From Tieghemostelium lacteum (taxonomy: Eukaryota; Evosea; Eumycetozoa; Dictyosteliales; Raperosteliaceae): a stretch of 64,000 bases of DNA. Shown here in pieces: positions 48,437 through 61,941 of the stretch (positions are counted from its first letter, which is position 1; every line of letters begins with the position of its first letter). The notes under the pieces were generated by a model that saw only the letters and a program-made list of their open reading frames with translations, searched no databases and was not told the DNA's origin. The stretch is from assembly GCA_001606155.1 (NCBI GenBank), contig LODT01000037.1, forward strand, positions 1,240,001-1,304,000, in the 5' to 3' direction. The position numbers and the translations under genes are program-made.

Positions 48437-49212
48437 ATGACTACAGTACCAAAACAAAAAGAAGAACAAGAAAACCAACATATGGTTCCACAGCAACAAC
48501 AACAAATGTCCTCAACTACATCAGGACCAAAGAAATATTTAACCAAAAGAGGGTCTCCAACTGTCGAAATTGAAGGAGCTCTTAGTATTAAAAGAACTGC
48601 ATTGGGTGATCTTACTAGTACCACCAATAACAATGGAGTAACTACCGATTCGCAACCAAACAAACCAACTTGTTTTCAAACTATTATACAATATCCACCA
48701 AATTTTAATGTATGTAATTTTCAAAATGTTCATTCCATCACCTAAAACATTACTAACAAAAAACAATACAGAATCAAATTTCAAACTTTGATGAAAATGC
48801 CTTTAGAGAGAATCTGAGAGGATTACCATCAATTTTAAATAATAATATTCAAAATATCGATAGATCTGTTTTACTACAACAGAACAACAATAACAACACT
48901 AATAATAATTTTACACAAATTTCAAATAGTGTCACCATTTGTAATGGTAACATTAATAACTTTAAACAACAACAACAACAACAACCACAACCAATTATTA
49001 ATCCATTTATTAATCATCATCACTCTTCCACATCATCAACTAAAGCTCAATATTCACCAAGATCTTTAAAACAACCACAACCACAACCACCATCTCCAAA
49101 AACTACTAAAATTCAAACAAAAAAAACTAAAACCACAACAACCTCAACCACAACCACTACAACAACCACAACAACCACTACAACAACTACAACAACAACA
49201 ACAACAACAACT

Positions 49213-49277
<65 letters not shown>

Positions 49278-50167
49278 TAATGTTGTCACCAATAAAATCA
49301 TTATTACCAAATAATGATTATCAAAGTTCAATTCATAAACACTTTTATAGTTCATGGGAAACAGTTGCACATAATGATATTGATGAGGAATTTGTCAATG
49401 ATCAAGTCTATTGTGTAGAGTATGCCGATGAAATCTATGATAACATGAGAAAGAGTCAAAAGAAAACACAACCGCTAGATTACATGTCTCAACAAGGTGA
49501 AATTAAACCATCTATGAGATCAGTTCTGGTAGATTGGATTGTTGAGTTGGGAATGGAGTTACGTGTAAAGAATGAAACTCTATTTCTGACCATCAACTAT
49601 CTTGACCGTTATCTCTCACAGACTCAAGTAACAAAGGAACAGTTTCAATTGATTGGAGCCTCGACATTTCTCATTGCATGTAAATATGAAGAATACAGAG
49701 CTCCAAACCCATACCAAATTCAAGTATTAGCTGGCAACTATTTTACAGTTAAACAACTGTTTGAAGTTGAATCACATATTCTTAAGGTTTTGGGGTTCAA
49801 TCTAACCACTCCAACTACTAAATTCTTTTTGACCAGATACTTACGTGCTGTCAGTAGAGATGGTACTGTATGTGCTTTGGCTCATTTCTATGGTGAACTC
49901 TCATTGATGGATTATGATCTAATGAATCAGTATCCATCTATTGTCGCTGCTGCCTGTGTCTATTTGGCATTAAAGACTGTAAACAGACCTTGGACTTCAA
50001 CTCTTACCTATTACACTAGAGTTTTTGTTGACGATCCTTACTTTCAACAGACTGTCAAAATCCTCTGGGAACTACACAGATCTAATAACAATCTATTTAC
50101 AATCAAACAAAAATATGCTCAATTAATTCATTTGATCCCACCATTACAAGTTCTTACTTTTAATTAA
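48437..50167 (+). CDS. cycA: A-type mitotic/S-phase cyclin with destruction box
   Basis: Exon 1 is 48437-48709 and exon 2 is 48772-50167, phase 0 (intron GTATGT to ACAG). The N-terminus has a destruction box, KRTALGDLTS (about residues 54-63), the RxALGxL signal for APC-driven degradation. Low complexity (Asn, Gln, Pro) follows to the cyclin core. Core: SVLVDWIVELGMELRVKNET, FLTINYLDRYLS, LIACKYEEY, then a second fold with TTKFFLTRYL and HFYGELSLMDYD, the latter pointing to cyclin A over B. It would activate a Cdk1/Cdk2-like kinase. The frame of the N-terminal part does not run into the cyclin frame: a one-base shift lies between about 49119 and 49280, in an A8 run or the triplet tract. The core and destruction box are otherwise whole. 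Confidence 0.85.
49133..49275 (+). repeat. CAA/ACA trinucleotide tract in the cyclin gene
   Basis: About 140 bases of CAA-type triplets have scattered C and T interruptions in the first half and are pure in the last 60 bases. Read as CAA it gives Gln with Pro and Leu. Read as ACA it gives Thr almost throughout. Prone to length change. Confidence 0.85.
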
Positions 50168-50790
50168 TTCTATTAAATAAATTCAATAACCACAAGAACT
50201 TTGATGCATCTTGTTGGTAATTTATAATTTTATTATTAATAATAATCACCTAATTTACAAATATTTTTTTTCATTGTTTTTTTGTGTTCAACACAACCTA
50301 ATTTTATTATATTATAAGAATCGCAAAAAGATCTTTTTTTTCAATTAATTAGATTGGCTAAATTTTAAATAATCAATCAACTTTTTTTTTTGTAAAAAAA
50401 TAATTTTTTCATTGTTTTTCCACTATTCAAGTAATCCACATATTCATCAAAAACAACCAATAATATATAACCAATACTTTATTATTTTTAAATATATTTT
50501 ATCTTCATAAACTTAAAAATATTACCACATTCAACAATTTTAAAAATAGATTTTAATGTGTTAAATTGTTTCGTGTGTGTATAGATTTTTTATTATAAAT
50601 TGGCACAACAATAATCATAATATCTATCTTATTTGTATAATAGAAATCAACCAAAAAAAAAACCCTATTATTATTATTTTTATTTATTTATTTAAATTAA
50701 TTATTATTATAATAATTTATTTACCACATTGTAAATATTCAAAATTAAATTCACTCTTTATAGAATCCTCATTAGACAACAATAAACACC
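50168..50790. other. Spacer between cyclin A and NDR kinase
   Basis: AT-rich spacer with T and A runs and ATT/TTA repeats. No gene-like frame, RNA gene or clear motif was found. Confidence 0.5.
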
Positions 50791-52409
50791 ATGATAAATA
50801 ATGATGAAATTACAGTTAGAGATGGTGGTGATTCATCATCTTCCGACGAGGAGTTTGAAGAAGAGGAAATTGAAGATGTAAATAACACCAACAATAACAA
50901 TGGACACAATTCCATGTCAAAACCAACTGTAGATAAATCCCTAGCTGCCAAGATGCACATTGAACAGTATTATTCAAATTATCAACTAGCAGTAAAAGAA
51001 AGAGGTCAAAGGTAAACAAACATTCATACTTTTTAGTAGACTACTAAAGAGAGTGTTATATTAATATATTTATTTTATGTTATTGCAGAAGAAAAGAATT
51101 AGAACAAAAGATTGCTGATTTAAAATTGACTTCAAAGGAACAACAAGAGATTAGAAAAGAACATGATAAGAAAGAGACTGATTATACAAGATCAAAGAGA
51201 TTGAAGCTTACTAAAGCAGATTTTGAGATTTTGAAGGTTATTGGTAGAGGTGCATTTGGTGAGGTTAGTTTAGTTAAACAGAAGGCTACTAGTAGTTATT
51301 ATGCAATGAAGAGACTAAAGAAATCTGAAATGATTAAAAAGGAACAGGCAGCACATGTGCGTGCTGAAAGAGATGTTTTAGCAACTGCCAATACTGATTG
51401 GGTAGTTAAACTGTACAATAGTTTTCAAGATCCTGATTATTTGTATTTGGTGATGGAATATCTACCTGGTGGCGATATGATGTCACTACTGATCAAATAT
51501 GATATTTTCACTGAGGATCAAGCTAGATTCTATATTGCACAGACTCTATTGGCTATTGATTCTGTTCATCAGTTGGATTTCATTCATCGTGATATCAAAC
51601 CTGATAATTTACTTTTAGATCAAAATGGTCATGTTAAATTATGTGATTTGGGTCTTTGTACAGGGTTCCATAGATTGCATTCATCTGAGTTCTATAGTAT
51701 GTTAGTTGACAAATCTATGACTGTCAAAAAGAAGCTGATTGAAGCAACACCACTAACACAAACTGAGAGAATTGCAAGTTGGAAGAAGTCTCGTAGAGCT
51801 TTGGCATATTCTGCTGTTGGTACACCTGATTACACAGCTCCTGAGGTATTTTTACAAGCTGGTTATGGAAAGGAGGTGGATTGGTGGTCTTTAGGTGTGA
51901 TTTTGTATGAAATGGTCATAGGTCATCCACCATTCCTCAGTGATGATGCCACTGAGACTTGTCTAAAGATTTTAAATTGTAAAGACAACTTACACTTTGA
52001 CAATGGTGTTAAGCTATCTAGAGATTGTAAAGATCTGATTCAGCATTTGGTTTGTGAAAGTAAAGATCGTTTAAAAACAGCTACAGATATAAAGGCACAT
52101 CCATTCTTTAAAGGTGTCAATTGGGAGAATATTAGGAAAGTAAAAGCTCCTTTTATTCCTGAATTGAAATCTGCTACTGACACTTCGAATTTTGATGACT
52201 ATCAATCCTTTGAGGAAGATGAGGAACTGGAGAAACAATCCTCTACCAATGGTGCAAATTCAAAGGTTGACATTAAAAATCATCAAAATATCAAAGATAA
52301 AGATTTAGCATTTATTGGTTTTACATACAAGGGTTTTGATGCAATTCATAAATCCCCTCAACAAAATAGAAGACCTGGTGTCGATACCATTTTTAGTCAT
52401 GCAAAATAA
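50791..52409 (+). CDS. NDR/LATS-family AGC protein kinase
   Basis: Exons are 50791-51011 and 51089-52409, phase 2, for 513 residues. An acidic N-terminus precedes the NDR regulatory helix (about 55-100, [20 protein letters not shown]), which binds Mob proteins in this family. Kinase domain from about 115: [16 protein letters not shown] (ATP Lys), IHRDIKPDN, a magnesium loop reading DLG rather than the usual DFG, the NDR-type insert, activation segment [14 protein letters not shown], and [14 protein letters not shown]-terminal hydrophobic motif [10 protein letters not shown] carries the Thr that Ste20-type kinases phosphorylate in relatives. Family roles are cytokinesis, centrosome and cell shape. 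Dictyostelids have several NDR kinases; which one this is I cannot say. Confidence 0.92.
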
Positions 52410-52437
52410 AATTAAAAATATATAGTTTGTTATTTAA

Positions 52438-55400
52438 TTAAGATCTGGTTTTAAGTAATTTAATTCCAAGTGCACTATAACGATATTTTACAAATAATAA
52501 ATAATATCCTAATAATCCTGTGAGTAAAAGGAATGCTGCTCCACCAATTGCAATACCAATGATTTGATTTCTAGAAAGTAATGGTTTATCATTATTATTT
52601 CCACAATTTACATTGTCATCATCAGTATCATCAGAATCACCACTATCAACAAGAATAGAGAAATCAGGGTCTAACATGGCATTATTAAAGAAATGAGGAA
52701 CATTGATGGCAATCATTGATTGTGATTGATATGATTCTGTTGGTTTTCCTGATTCATCTAGTAATGTGTTGGATATTGATCTTACTCTTTGATCAATAAT
52801 TCCTCTTTTAATGAATCTTCCATAAAGACTGTTTTGGTTGACTTTGAGTTTGACATATTCGAGATCTGATAATGGAACATCTCCAAAATCTTTTTTGGAA
52901 CATGTATCTTCTGTTGCTGATGATTGAAGTGATGCTGCAAATATAATCTGAAGTGTATTGGTTCCCAATTCAAATGAGTATTTTGTGATATTAACATTAT
53001 ATTTCATTGTTGATGGATTCATTGTGAGATTTTGTCCTGCAAATTCAATTATTTTTGTTGAATTAAACCATTCAAGAGTGACTGTGATATTGGTGGTAAT
53101 TGAGTCTTTGGTGAAATTGACAAAATATAGATATTTAGTTGAACTATTTGAACTGATATCAGTAAGAATCCATTGTGAAAATGTTTGATTGAATACAACA
53201 GTTCCATTTGGAGTTATTTCACGAATTGAATGAACTGAAACCAATGATGAATATGTAACAGTGTCACCAGATGGTAATTCAGTTTGAATTGTTGGACTGG
53301 TTTCATTTACTTTTGGTTTTTCTATAATTACAACAGTACTAAGACAATCAATTCCTATCCAAGATGATTTACAAACACAACCATTTGGAGTACAATCACC
53401 ATGATCTGAACCACCACAATCACTTATACATTTTACAGGTGGATTAGATATTACAGGCAAAACAGTTGGCTTTAATATTGGCCATATGGTAATCTTTTCA
53501 GAAACTCCATCAACTGTGATAATAACCATAAAAGCTATTCTTGTGGGTTTAATTGAGCCAATTTCGACCATCATACCTGATAAATAGAGAACATTGGCAT
53601 TTTCGAAATTTACCAAATCATAACTGACTTGAACTCTAACAGTGGTACCTCTGAATCTTCTACCGTTTAGTACCAGACGACCACCATCTTCTGTAATAGG
53701 ACTAGTTGATTCAATAATAGGGCCATAATTACAAGTAATGTTGATGTAGCTACTGGAAAAGGATTGTAGGTCTGTGAATGTGTAACCTTTAACATTAAAT
53801 GCTTTATCAAAAATACCATAGACAGATAGAGCTATTGAACCTCTTTGATCAAGATAGATAACAGCATCAACAGATTGTTTTAGATCTGGTCCAACTGGTT
53901 GAGTTGAGTCTGTTGTTGGGTATGGAATAACTCCAGTAATTGCTATAGGGTTCAATGTGGTACTAGAAGGTACCGTGGATGTGATTTTAGAATACAACCC
54001 AAAAGCATAGGGTAATGTAACTGTAAATCTATATCTATAATTACTACCATTGGTTGTCAAATCTATAATTGATGGTTGGAACCCAATGATATCATTTAAA
54101 CCTTCAAAATATACAGTAGGAAGATTCTTTGATAGAATACCAGAGAGTTGATCTGAGGTTTCAAAGTCAATATATACTGTTCTCTGACTAGGTCCTTTAC
54201 AAATATCCAATGGATTGGAATAGGGAACCACCGAAAAAGAATTTAATTTTGGTTCTACATTATCAGTAGGTAAAGTTCCACAACCTACTTGGAAACTGAA
54301 ATTTACACCATCCACTAATAGGTTATACAGTGGATTATAGTATTGCATACTAGGATACACTGATGCAAATCCTTTACCATCTATCAGAAATACTGAGGTT
54401 ATAGTGTACATTGCTTCTATACAATAGGACTCAGGACCAAATTTAACTACAAATGTATAGACGTTACTATTTATAGGATCCTTAAATTCATCTGTAAAAT
54501 TAAAAGTGAAACCAATTGGATCATAATCACTTCCAAATGTAATATTTCCACCAGCCAAACCATTCATATATTCAGCAATAGTAACTGATATTTCTAATCT
54601 TGTCGTAGTACCTGCAGTTATAATAACAGAGGAACTTGGTGAATATGAGACTCCATCAATAATAGGTGGAAATTGATCAGTTTCTATAAATAAAATTTAT
54701 ATTAATATATTTGTAAATATTGTTAAATAGTGATAATACATACCAGTAGTTTGATTAATTTTAATAAATGCAACATCTTTTGAGAATAAAGAAGCTAAAC
54801 TTTGTACACCAAAAGTAAAAGGATAAACAACTAGTTTGTAATCTAATACTTGTGATGCTAATCTTCCTGGAAGATTTAATGGGAATTCAAAGAGTTTTTT
54901 AGCATTATTCCATGTAAAATAGGTATTCTCTTGTGATCTATTATATAAATTCAGTAAATTGATTTTTAACATTGGTCTATAGAGTGCTGGGTTAGCATCT
55001 GAAATATTAAATTCCAATACTGTATTATAATTATCTGATCCCATTGTAATTAATGTTCCGGATGATAATGTAAATTGAATCATTTTCTTTGGACTTACTA
55101 ACTCTAGAGTAATGAATTTTAAATTAGTATATTGGTATTTTTAGTGTAAATACTATAAATACTTACTTGGTACCATTGGTTGTGGGAATATAACATTATA
55201 TTTATAGGTATCATAGGTGTATTCAAAAGAATACAGATTGTAGGCATTATCAAATATTTTTACTTGATATTGGTATCCAAAAGCCAATTGGTGTGGATAT
55301 ATTTCTTTTTCAAAAATACCATCGTATATTGAACCATAGGTAAGATCTTTAGCTGTAAATTCAATTGGTCCTATTTGAATCTTAGATATACCAGAAATTT

Positions 55401-56883
55401 CATCAACTGCTCTGACCTTAATAATCCAGGTTGAAAATTTAAATGGAATAAATTGGATTTTCTTTAAAATAGGCTTATCAATATCAAGCTCAAATCCAGA
55501 GACAAAGTAGGTGTATACTAAGGTGGTTTCAGCATATGTAAACTGTCTAGTTTGCATTCCTGTAAGTTGTACATATAAAGGGTGAAGGAACACAGTTGCC
55601 ATGGTGTATTGGTTAGTGGTACCTGATATCATCCCATAAGGGAATGTAGGGTAAGGTGTTATGTATTCTAGTGAAGAACCGGACAATAGTTGTGCTTTTA
55701 CACCACTGATATAATTCTTTTGAGGTACACTAACAACAGCACCTTTAATTTGTGATTGGGTGTATAAATTTATAATATTTGTGGTTGGTGTGGGAGATAT
55801 GGGTTGAAAGTATAATGCTAGAATTGGAATTCCTAAACCTTGTGGGGTACTAACTGGATATAGAATATTGGTATAGGTAACCGTTGTTGTTGCAAATAGA
55901 ATATTTTGGTTCATTTGGACTTGTGAGATGTACAACAAAGTAGAACCGTTTCCTTGTACTGGATAATATACACCATATGAAAAATCATATTTTGCATAAC
56001 CAAATCCATTATAATCTACACCAACAAAATTGGTAATTAAACTTGTAAATTTAGATGGTGTATAATAGGTATAATCACCTCTAGTTCCTCCACTAGCTAT
56101 TTATAAATAATATATTCAAAGTTAGCTTTTTGTAGATTTTCAAATAGTATAATAAAATACATTACTTAGAATTGAAGAAGAGTCAATTTGAATTTGAATT
56201 TGTATATTTTCATTATATTCAATGAAAAATACATTAAATGGTTGGTTTTCTGTGAGCTTTGGTGAGGCAACAAATGTAAATACACCTATTTCACTATTTT
56301 GACCAGTGAATGAAAAGAAACCTTGAGAATAAATTATATTAAATGGTAGTAGTTTTTGTAATGTAGTTTCAATTAAATAAATAATATTGGCGTTTACTCC
56401 CTCTTCAAATCTAACTAAATTCTTATTTAGGTTATTGCTAAAACTTAGTGTACTGGGGGGTACTGATTATGAAACCATTTTGTGTTAAAATTTAAGTTTG
56501 ATGAATTTTATTTGTTAAAACTTACATAAACATTGATAATAATATAGTGATGGTGTCATTACACTATTAATCACTAAAGATATATTCCAACTGTTGGATG
56601 CTGCTATTGGAGATATACTGGCTAATGAGCAGTATCTATGAGTGCTATTAGAATCTAATGTAGTGATGGTCAGTGTTACACCATTTAGATCTACATTAAA
56701 GGTAACATTGGATCCAACATCTACAAGAAAATAGAAAAGTGGGTTACATCCTCCTGTTGTGGTTCCATAATAATCTTTAGGTATTACAAAATCTGTAACT
56801 GTTAGAGAATTACTATATTGAAAAAATAGTGTTAAAATAACAATCAAAAATAATAATCTTAATATTCTATTTTTGATTAACAT
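52438..56883 (-). CDS. Large type I receptor with IPT/TIG and EGF-like modules, copy 1
   Basis: Five exons: 56883-56526, 56462-56166, 56096-55167, 55103-54744 and 54683-52438. All introns are phase 1 and the total is 1396 residues. The chosen Met opens a signal peptide (MLIKNRILRLLFLIVILTLF); the frame is open further upstream without signal character. The long beta-rich ectodomain ends with an IPT/TIG domain (about 966-1030, YGPIIESTSPITEDGG), one EGF-like module (about 1067-1097, CGGSDHGDCTPNGCVC), a stalk, an acidic piece, one membrane helix (about 1351-1380, IIGIAIGGAAFLLLTGLLGY) and a short basic tail. Relatives are the dictyostelid ComC-like and Tgr-like surface proteins in cell adhesion, signalling and kin recognition. 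Head to tail with copy 2, 182 bases apart. Confidence 0.88.
52640..53425 (-). repeat. Near-identical block shared with 57260-58050
   Basis: The EGF module and stalk of copies 1 and 2 match nearly base for base (53425-52640 against 58050-57260). Most differences cluster at about 53100/57725 and just after the EGF module. Upstream, the IPT/TIG and outer exons differ heavily. The sharp contrast suggests gene conversion limited to this block. Confidence 0.75.
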
Positions 56884-57064
56884 GTTAATTAATAATTCAT
56901 AATAATTCGAAAAAAGAAATTTAAAAATAAATAAAAATCTTCCGTTCAATGCACCAATCAGCGTAAAATAGATATTTACAAAACCATTGGGTCTTTTCAA
57001 ATAAAAAAATTGAAAATTTATATGTACTATTACAATTGTATTTTATTTTGTGAATTTAGAGGAG

Positions 57065-60000
57065 TTATTTGGTTGAATTTAATCTATTTTTTAATAAGAT
57101 AATACCAAGCTTAGAATACCTATATTTTACAAATAATAAATAATACCCCAAAAATCCTGAGAGAAGAAGGAATGCTGCTCCACCAATTGCAATACCAATA
57201 ATTTGGTTTCTTGAAAGTAATGGTTTAACTTGACCTCCACAATTTGCGTCAGTATCATCAGTATCACCACTATCAACAAGAATAGAGAAATCAGGGTCTA
57301 ACATAGCGTTATCAAAGAAATGAGGAACATTGATGGCAATCATTGATTGTGATTGATATGATTCTGTTGGTTTTCCTGATTCATCTAGTAATGTGTTGGA
57401 TATTGATCTTACTCTTTGATCAATAATTCCTCTTTTGATGAATCTTCCATAAAGACTGTTTTGGTTGACTTTGAGTTTGACATATTCGAGATCTGATAAT
57501 GGAACATCTCCAAAATCTTTTTTTGAACATGTATCTTCTGTTGCTGATGATTGAAGTGATGCTGCGAATATTACCTGAAGTGTATTGGTTCCCAATTCAA
57601 ATGAGTATTTTGTGATATTAATATTATATTTCATTGTTGATGGATTCATTGTGAGATTTTGTCCTGCAAATTCAATTATTTTTGTTGAATTAAACCATTC
57701 AAGAGTGACTGTGATATTGGTTACCAACAAATCTTTGGTTAAATTGGCAAAATATAGATATTTAGTTGAGCCATTTGAACTGATATCAGTAAGAATCCAT
57801 TGTGAAAATGTTTGATTGAATACAACAGTTCCATTTGGAGTTATTTCACGAATTGAATGAACTGAAACCAATGATGAATATGTAACAGTGTCACCAGATG
57901 GTAATTCAGCTTGAGTTGTTGGAGATGTTACATTGACAGCAGGTTTATCTATAAATACAACAGCACTAAGACAATCAACCCCAATCCAAGATGATTTACA
58001 AACACAACCATTTGGAGTACAATCACCATGATCTGAACCACCACAATCACTTGCACATTTTACAGGTGGGTTAGTTATAACAGGTTGTACAGTGGGTTTT
58101 AATACCGGGTAAACAATAAATGGATCGGATACTACAAGATCAATAGAAAGTTTTACTACATATGGAATTCTAGTAGCACGAACACCAGATACTTCAATAA
58201 TAGTACCAGAGTTAAAAATAATATTGGCATTTTCAAAGTTAGCATTATCATAACTGATTTGAACGTAGATTCTAGCTGAAGCTTTGAATCTCTTTCCATA
58301 GAGAATTAGTACTCCACCATCTTCAGTGATTGGACTGGTACTTTCAATTATAGGTTGATAGGTGCAAGTTGTATTTAGAGTACCTATAAACCCAGCATTT
58401 CTCAAGTCTACAACCGAGTAACCTTTAATATTGAGATAGTTATCAAAAATACCATAGAGTGAAAGCGTGATTATACCTGTGTTGTTGTAATCCCTTAGAC
58501 TTATAGGACTATTAATTAAGCCATCAGGATATTCAATAGTAGGACTAGTTGGAACAGGCCCTGCTGAGCCGTTAGTTGTACCATCTACAGGAGTAATAGT
58601 TATATTTGGATTATAATCAGCCTTCAAAGAGTAGTATCCAAATGCATAAGGCAAAGTAGCTGTAACTTTATAGTTTTGCTGATTCAATGTACCAACACCA
58701 TTAAGTTGAGCTGTGAAACCTATTACACTATTTAACCCCTCTATATACAACACTGGAAGATTCTTAGACAGAATACCACTTTCATTTTCAGTGATTGAAA
58801 ATTCAACTGTAAACTGTCTATAAGGTTCAGCTTTACCAACATCAATATACCCATAAGAAAGTGTGGAGGAAACAGTTGGTGTAACTTTAAATGAGGTTAG
58901 AGTAGGTCCATTAGTATCCACAGCTGTAGCAGTACAAGTTGTAGTGAAACCAATTGGATCATTGTTAATTTGAACGGTATAAATAGGATTAAAGTAGTCT
59001 CTACTTGGATAAGATGACAAGTAACCTTCTCCATCAATTAAATAAATACTACCAATTTTAAATGTCTGTGGTCTACAGTATTGTGGGTTTGAGTTATTAA
59101 AGTATATAGTGAACTTATAGTTGTTATCTGTTATTCTTGTAGAATTATCAAAATAAAAGGTGTGACCTACTGGATCCTTATCTGAAGTAAATGTAACATT
59201 TCCATATCCTAATCCATGTAAATGTTCATTTATGGAAATTGTAATATCAATTGATACATCCTGTCCTACAACAATACTAGTTTTTGAAAAGGAAACACTA
59301 TCTACAATGGGTGGGAATTGATCAGCATCTGTTTTAATAGTAATTGATATTAGTCTCCTTTTATATTTTTACAATGTTAAGCCTCAATATGTTAACATAC
59401 CAACAAGTTGAGCAGGTTTTAACCATGCAGATGGACCTAATAAAGAACTTAAAATACCAGGTGAGAAGGTAAATGGATAGATTTCCAATTGATAATCAAC
59501 ATTGCTATAATATAGACCATTAGGTAGATAGAACTTATTTTCAAATAATTTAGTATTACTATTCCATCTAAAATATGCATTTTGCATATTATTATATGAT
59601 TGATTATAGTAATTTAAAATATTAAATGTAATCAATGGTCTATATAATTGTGGATTATCAACTGTAAAATTTAAAGTAACAATAGATGATGTCAAATTAA
59701 AGTTAATGTGTGTCAATGCTGCTGGTGATGGTAATCCTAAATTTTGAGTAAAAATGTTAGAAATGTTCAAAAAGAATAAAGATGGGTTAATAAAGAAATA
59801 TACATACTTGGTGTCATAGGAGGAGGGAATATGATATTATATTTTGTCTTATCATAAGAATATTGATAATAGTAACAATTGAAGGCATTATCGTAGAGAT
59901 TAAATAGGTAATTGTAACCATTAGAGACTTGGTTGGGGTAAATGATAGTTTCATATACACCATTAAATATAGAACCTTGGACCAAATCCTTTGTGGATAA

Positions 60001-61491
60001 ATCTATATCACCAACTTTAATAAAAGATACACCAGAGAGATCATCAGATACAGTAATTTTAAGGATCCAACTTGGGAATTTATATTCAATAAATTCAAGT
60101 TTAATAAGCGTGGGAAGGACTGTATCTGGTTCATTATTGGTATAAGTAGATGGGATATTAACACCTGAGAAGTCCAAGAACTTAGTTTGACTTCCTGATC
60201 TAGTATACTTTGAAAGCATTGGAGTGGCTGAATACACGGCATTATTAACATCACCAGATTTATAACCATAAGGGAATGTTGGGTATGGTATTTTATATAC
60301 ATCGGCCAAATTCAATGGTATATATGGAAGATAGCTCTTTCCAGTCAATGTAGACACCATTGAACGGAACCCAGATACATATTCAAATATATAAATGGAG
60401 GGTGTGAGTGTGGATGGTGAGAATACATATCCATAATTACTAATGTTTACAGCATATGGTGTTGGTTTTAGGTACTCTACATAATTCATTTCTAATTTAA
60501 CATTAGAATAATAAAGAATTGGATCAATTTGTCTAATTTGTGTAATAAATAATGTTTGGTTTAGAGTACCTTGTACTGGATTATATGTCTGTGCATATTG
60601 TAGTTGACCATTGCTATGTAAATAGTGTATATAATCAAATGTCTTCCAATTGTCACCAACATAGCTTGTTATTAACGACTGAAATGGGAGTATATTTATT
60701 GGATTATAAAATGAAGTAAAACTACCACCTATTCAATAGTAACTTTATAGTTAGATAATCAATTTAAATTGTTTACAATTTTAATATCCATACCTGTTGT
60801 TGATAAAAATGTTGGAATTATAATAGTATAAGTTTGCCAACCATTATTAAGTGTAAATGAAGAGGTAGTGTCATTACTTGCAATTGGCTTAAATGTTTGA
60901 CCTGGTATCAGATGAAATACACCAGGTTGGGCATTCTCAACTGAAAAAGTAAAGAAACCACCTATATTTGATGTACTAAATACCATTAACTTTGTAAGAG
61001 GTGCTGTAATATATAAACCATTAGGTTCTGGATCTGAGTAAACTACACTTGAAAATGTAATTGATGGTGGTCCTTTTTTTAAAATACCGTTTTGTAAATA
61101 TAAAACTATGATTATTAAATTGAATTTTAAACATACCTTGGCATGTATAGTTATAAATAATACCAGTTTCAACAGAATTAATTAAAAGATTAATAGGTTG
61201 AGTTGTGGAAAGTGAAATGGTTAAGTATTGAAATGACATGTATTTATGAGTACCATTAAAATAAATTATTTCTGATGTAAGAGAATTTAATGATGCAGCA
61301 TCTTTAAGTTGTATTACTTCATTAGAAACACTTTCTACTAGTAAATTAAATTTAGGTGAACATCCTGATACTAATGTCTGTGCATAATAATCAGCAGGTA
61401 ATGTTATCTCTTTAAATACAGCTGCTAATGTAGTTCCAATATAAAGTAATAAAAAAAAATAAGTGATAACACTTATATTGGTGTATCCCAT
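57065..61491 (-). CDS. Large type I receptor with IPT/TIG and EGF-like modules, copy 2
   Basis: Five exons: 61491-61137, 61072-60794, 60728-59808, 59736-59401 and 59328-57065. Again all introns are phase 1 and at the same places as in copy 1; 1384 residues. Signal peptide near MGYTNISVITYFFLLLYIG; IPT/TIG at about 952-1015; EGF-like at about 1055-1085; membrane helix at about 1336-1368; basic tail. From the EGF module to the tail it is almost identical to copy 1, while the outer exons 1-4 and the first part of exon 5 are only distantly alike. There are many N-glycosylation sequons. Probably a surface receptor or adhesion protein; the ligand is unknown. Confidence 0.88.
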
Positions 61492-61941
61492 TGTATGCAG
61501 GTTGGTTTTGTCAACTAATCGTAAAAAACCCGAAATCCAATTTAATGATTTTAAATAAAATTAATTATAATCATTTGGTACAAATACTTTGAAAATAAAA
61601 TGAAAATGTGTCCTTTCATTTTTTTCAGAAACTACCACGATATTTCCTCAAAAATAAAAAAATAAATATTCATATATAAATCATTTAACTTTGATTTATA
61701 AAGTATACAAAATTTAAATGTAAATTAAAAGAGTTGAAGAAGTTCGAATTATGATAGAATATTTTATAATAATCAAATTTTGAAAATATTTATTTTTATC
61801 CCGCGATGATGATAGAATATTTTATAAAATACCTATTTGTTTGTTTCAAATTCATGGAATTCCAGATATTTAATTTTGATTAAATTAAATAATTTTGACT
61901 TGTGTTTTAAAAATATTATTTAAAAAGAAACGTAAAAAAGA
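61492..61941. other. Divergent spacer with a 19-base direct repeat
   Basis: This spacer separates receptor copy 2 (-) from the GPI-like gene (+). The sequence ATGATAGAATATTTTATAA occurs at 61751-61769 and 61809-61827. Otherwise it is AT-rich, with TA-rich leaders on both sides. The two genes could share promoter elements. Confidence 0.5.

Noticed and set aside
49113-49370. Minus-strand poly-valine frame
   Set aside because: It is only the complement of the CAA/ACA tract in the cyclin gene.
50577-50801. 74-codon plus-strand frame before the NDR kinase
   Set aside because: It is made of ATT/TTA repeats with no protein character and lies in the kinase leader.
54697-61172. Receptor exons as independent small genes
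   Set aside because: Phase-1 introns with consensus borders join them into two collinear receptor genes with matching structure.
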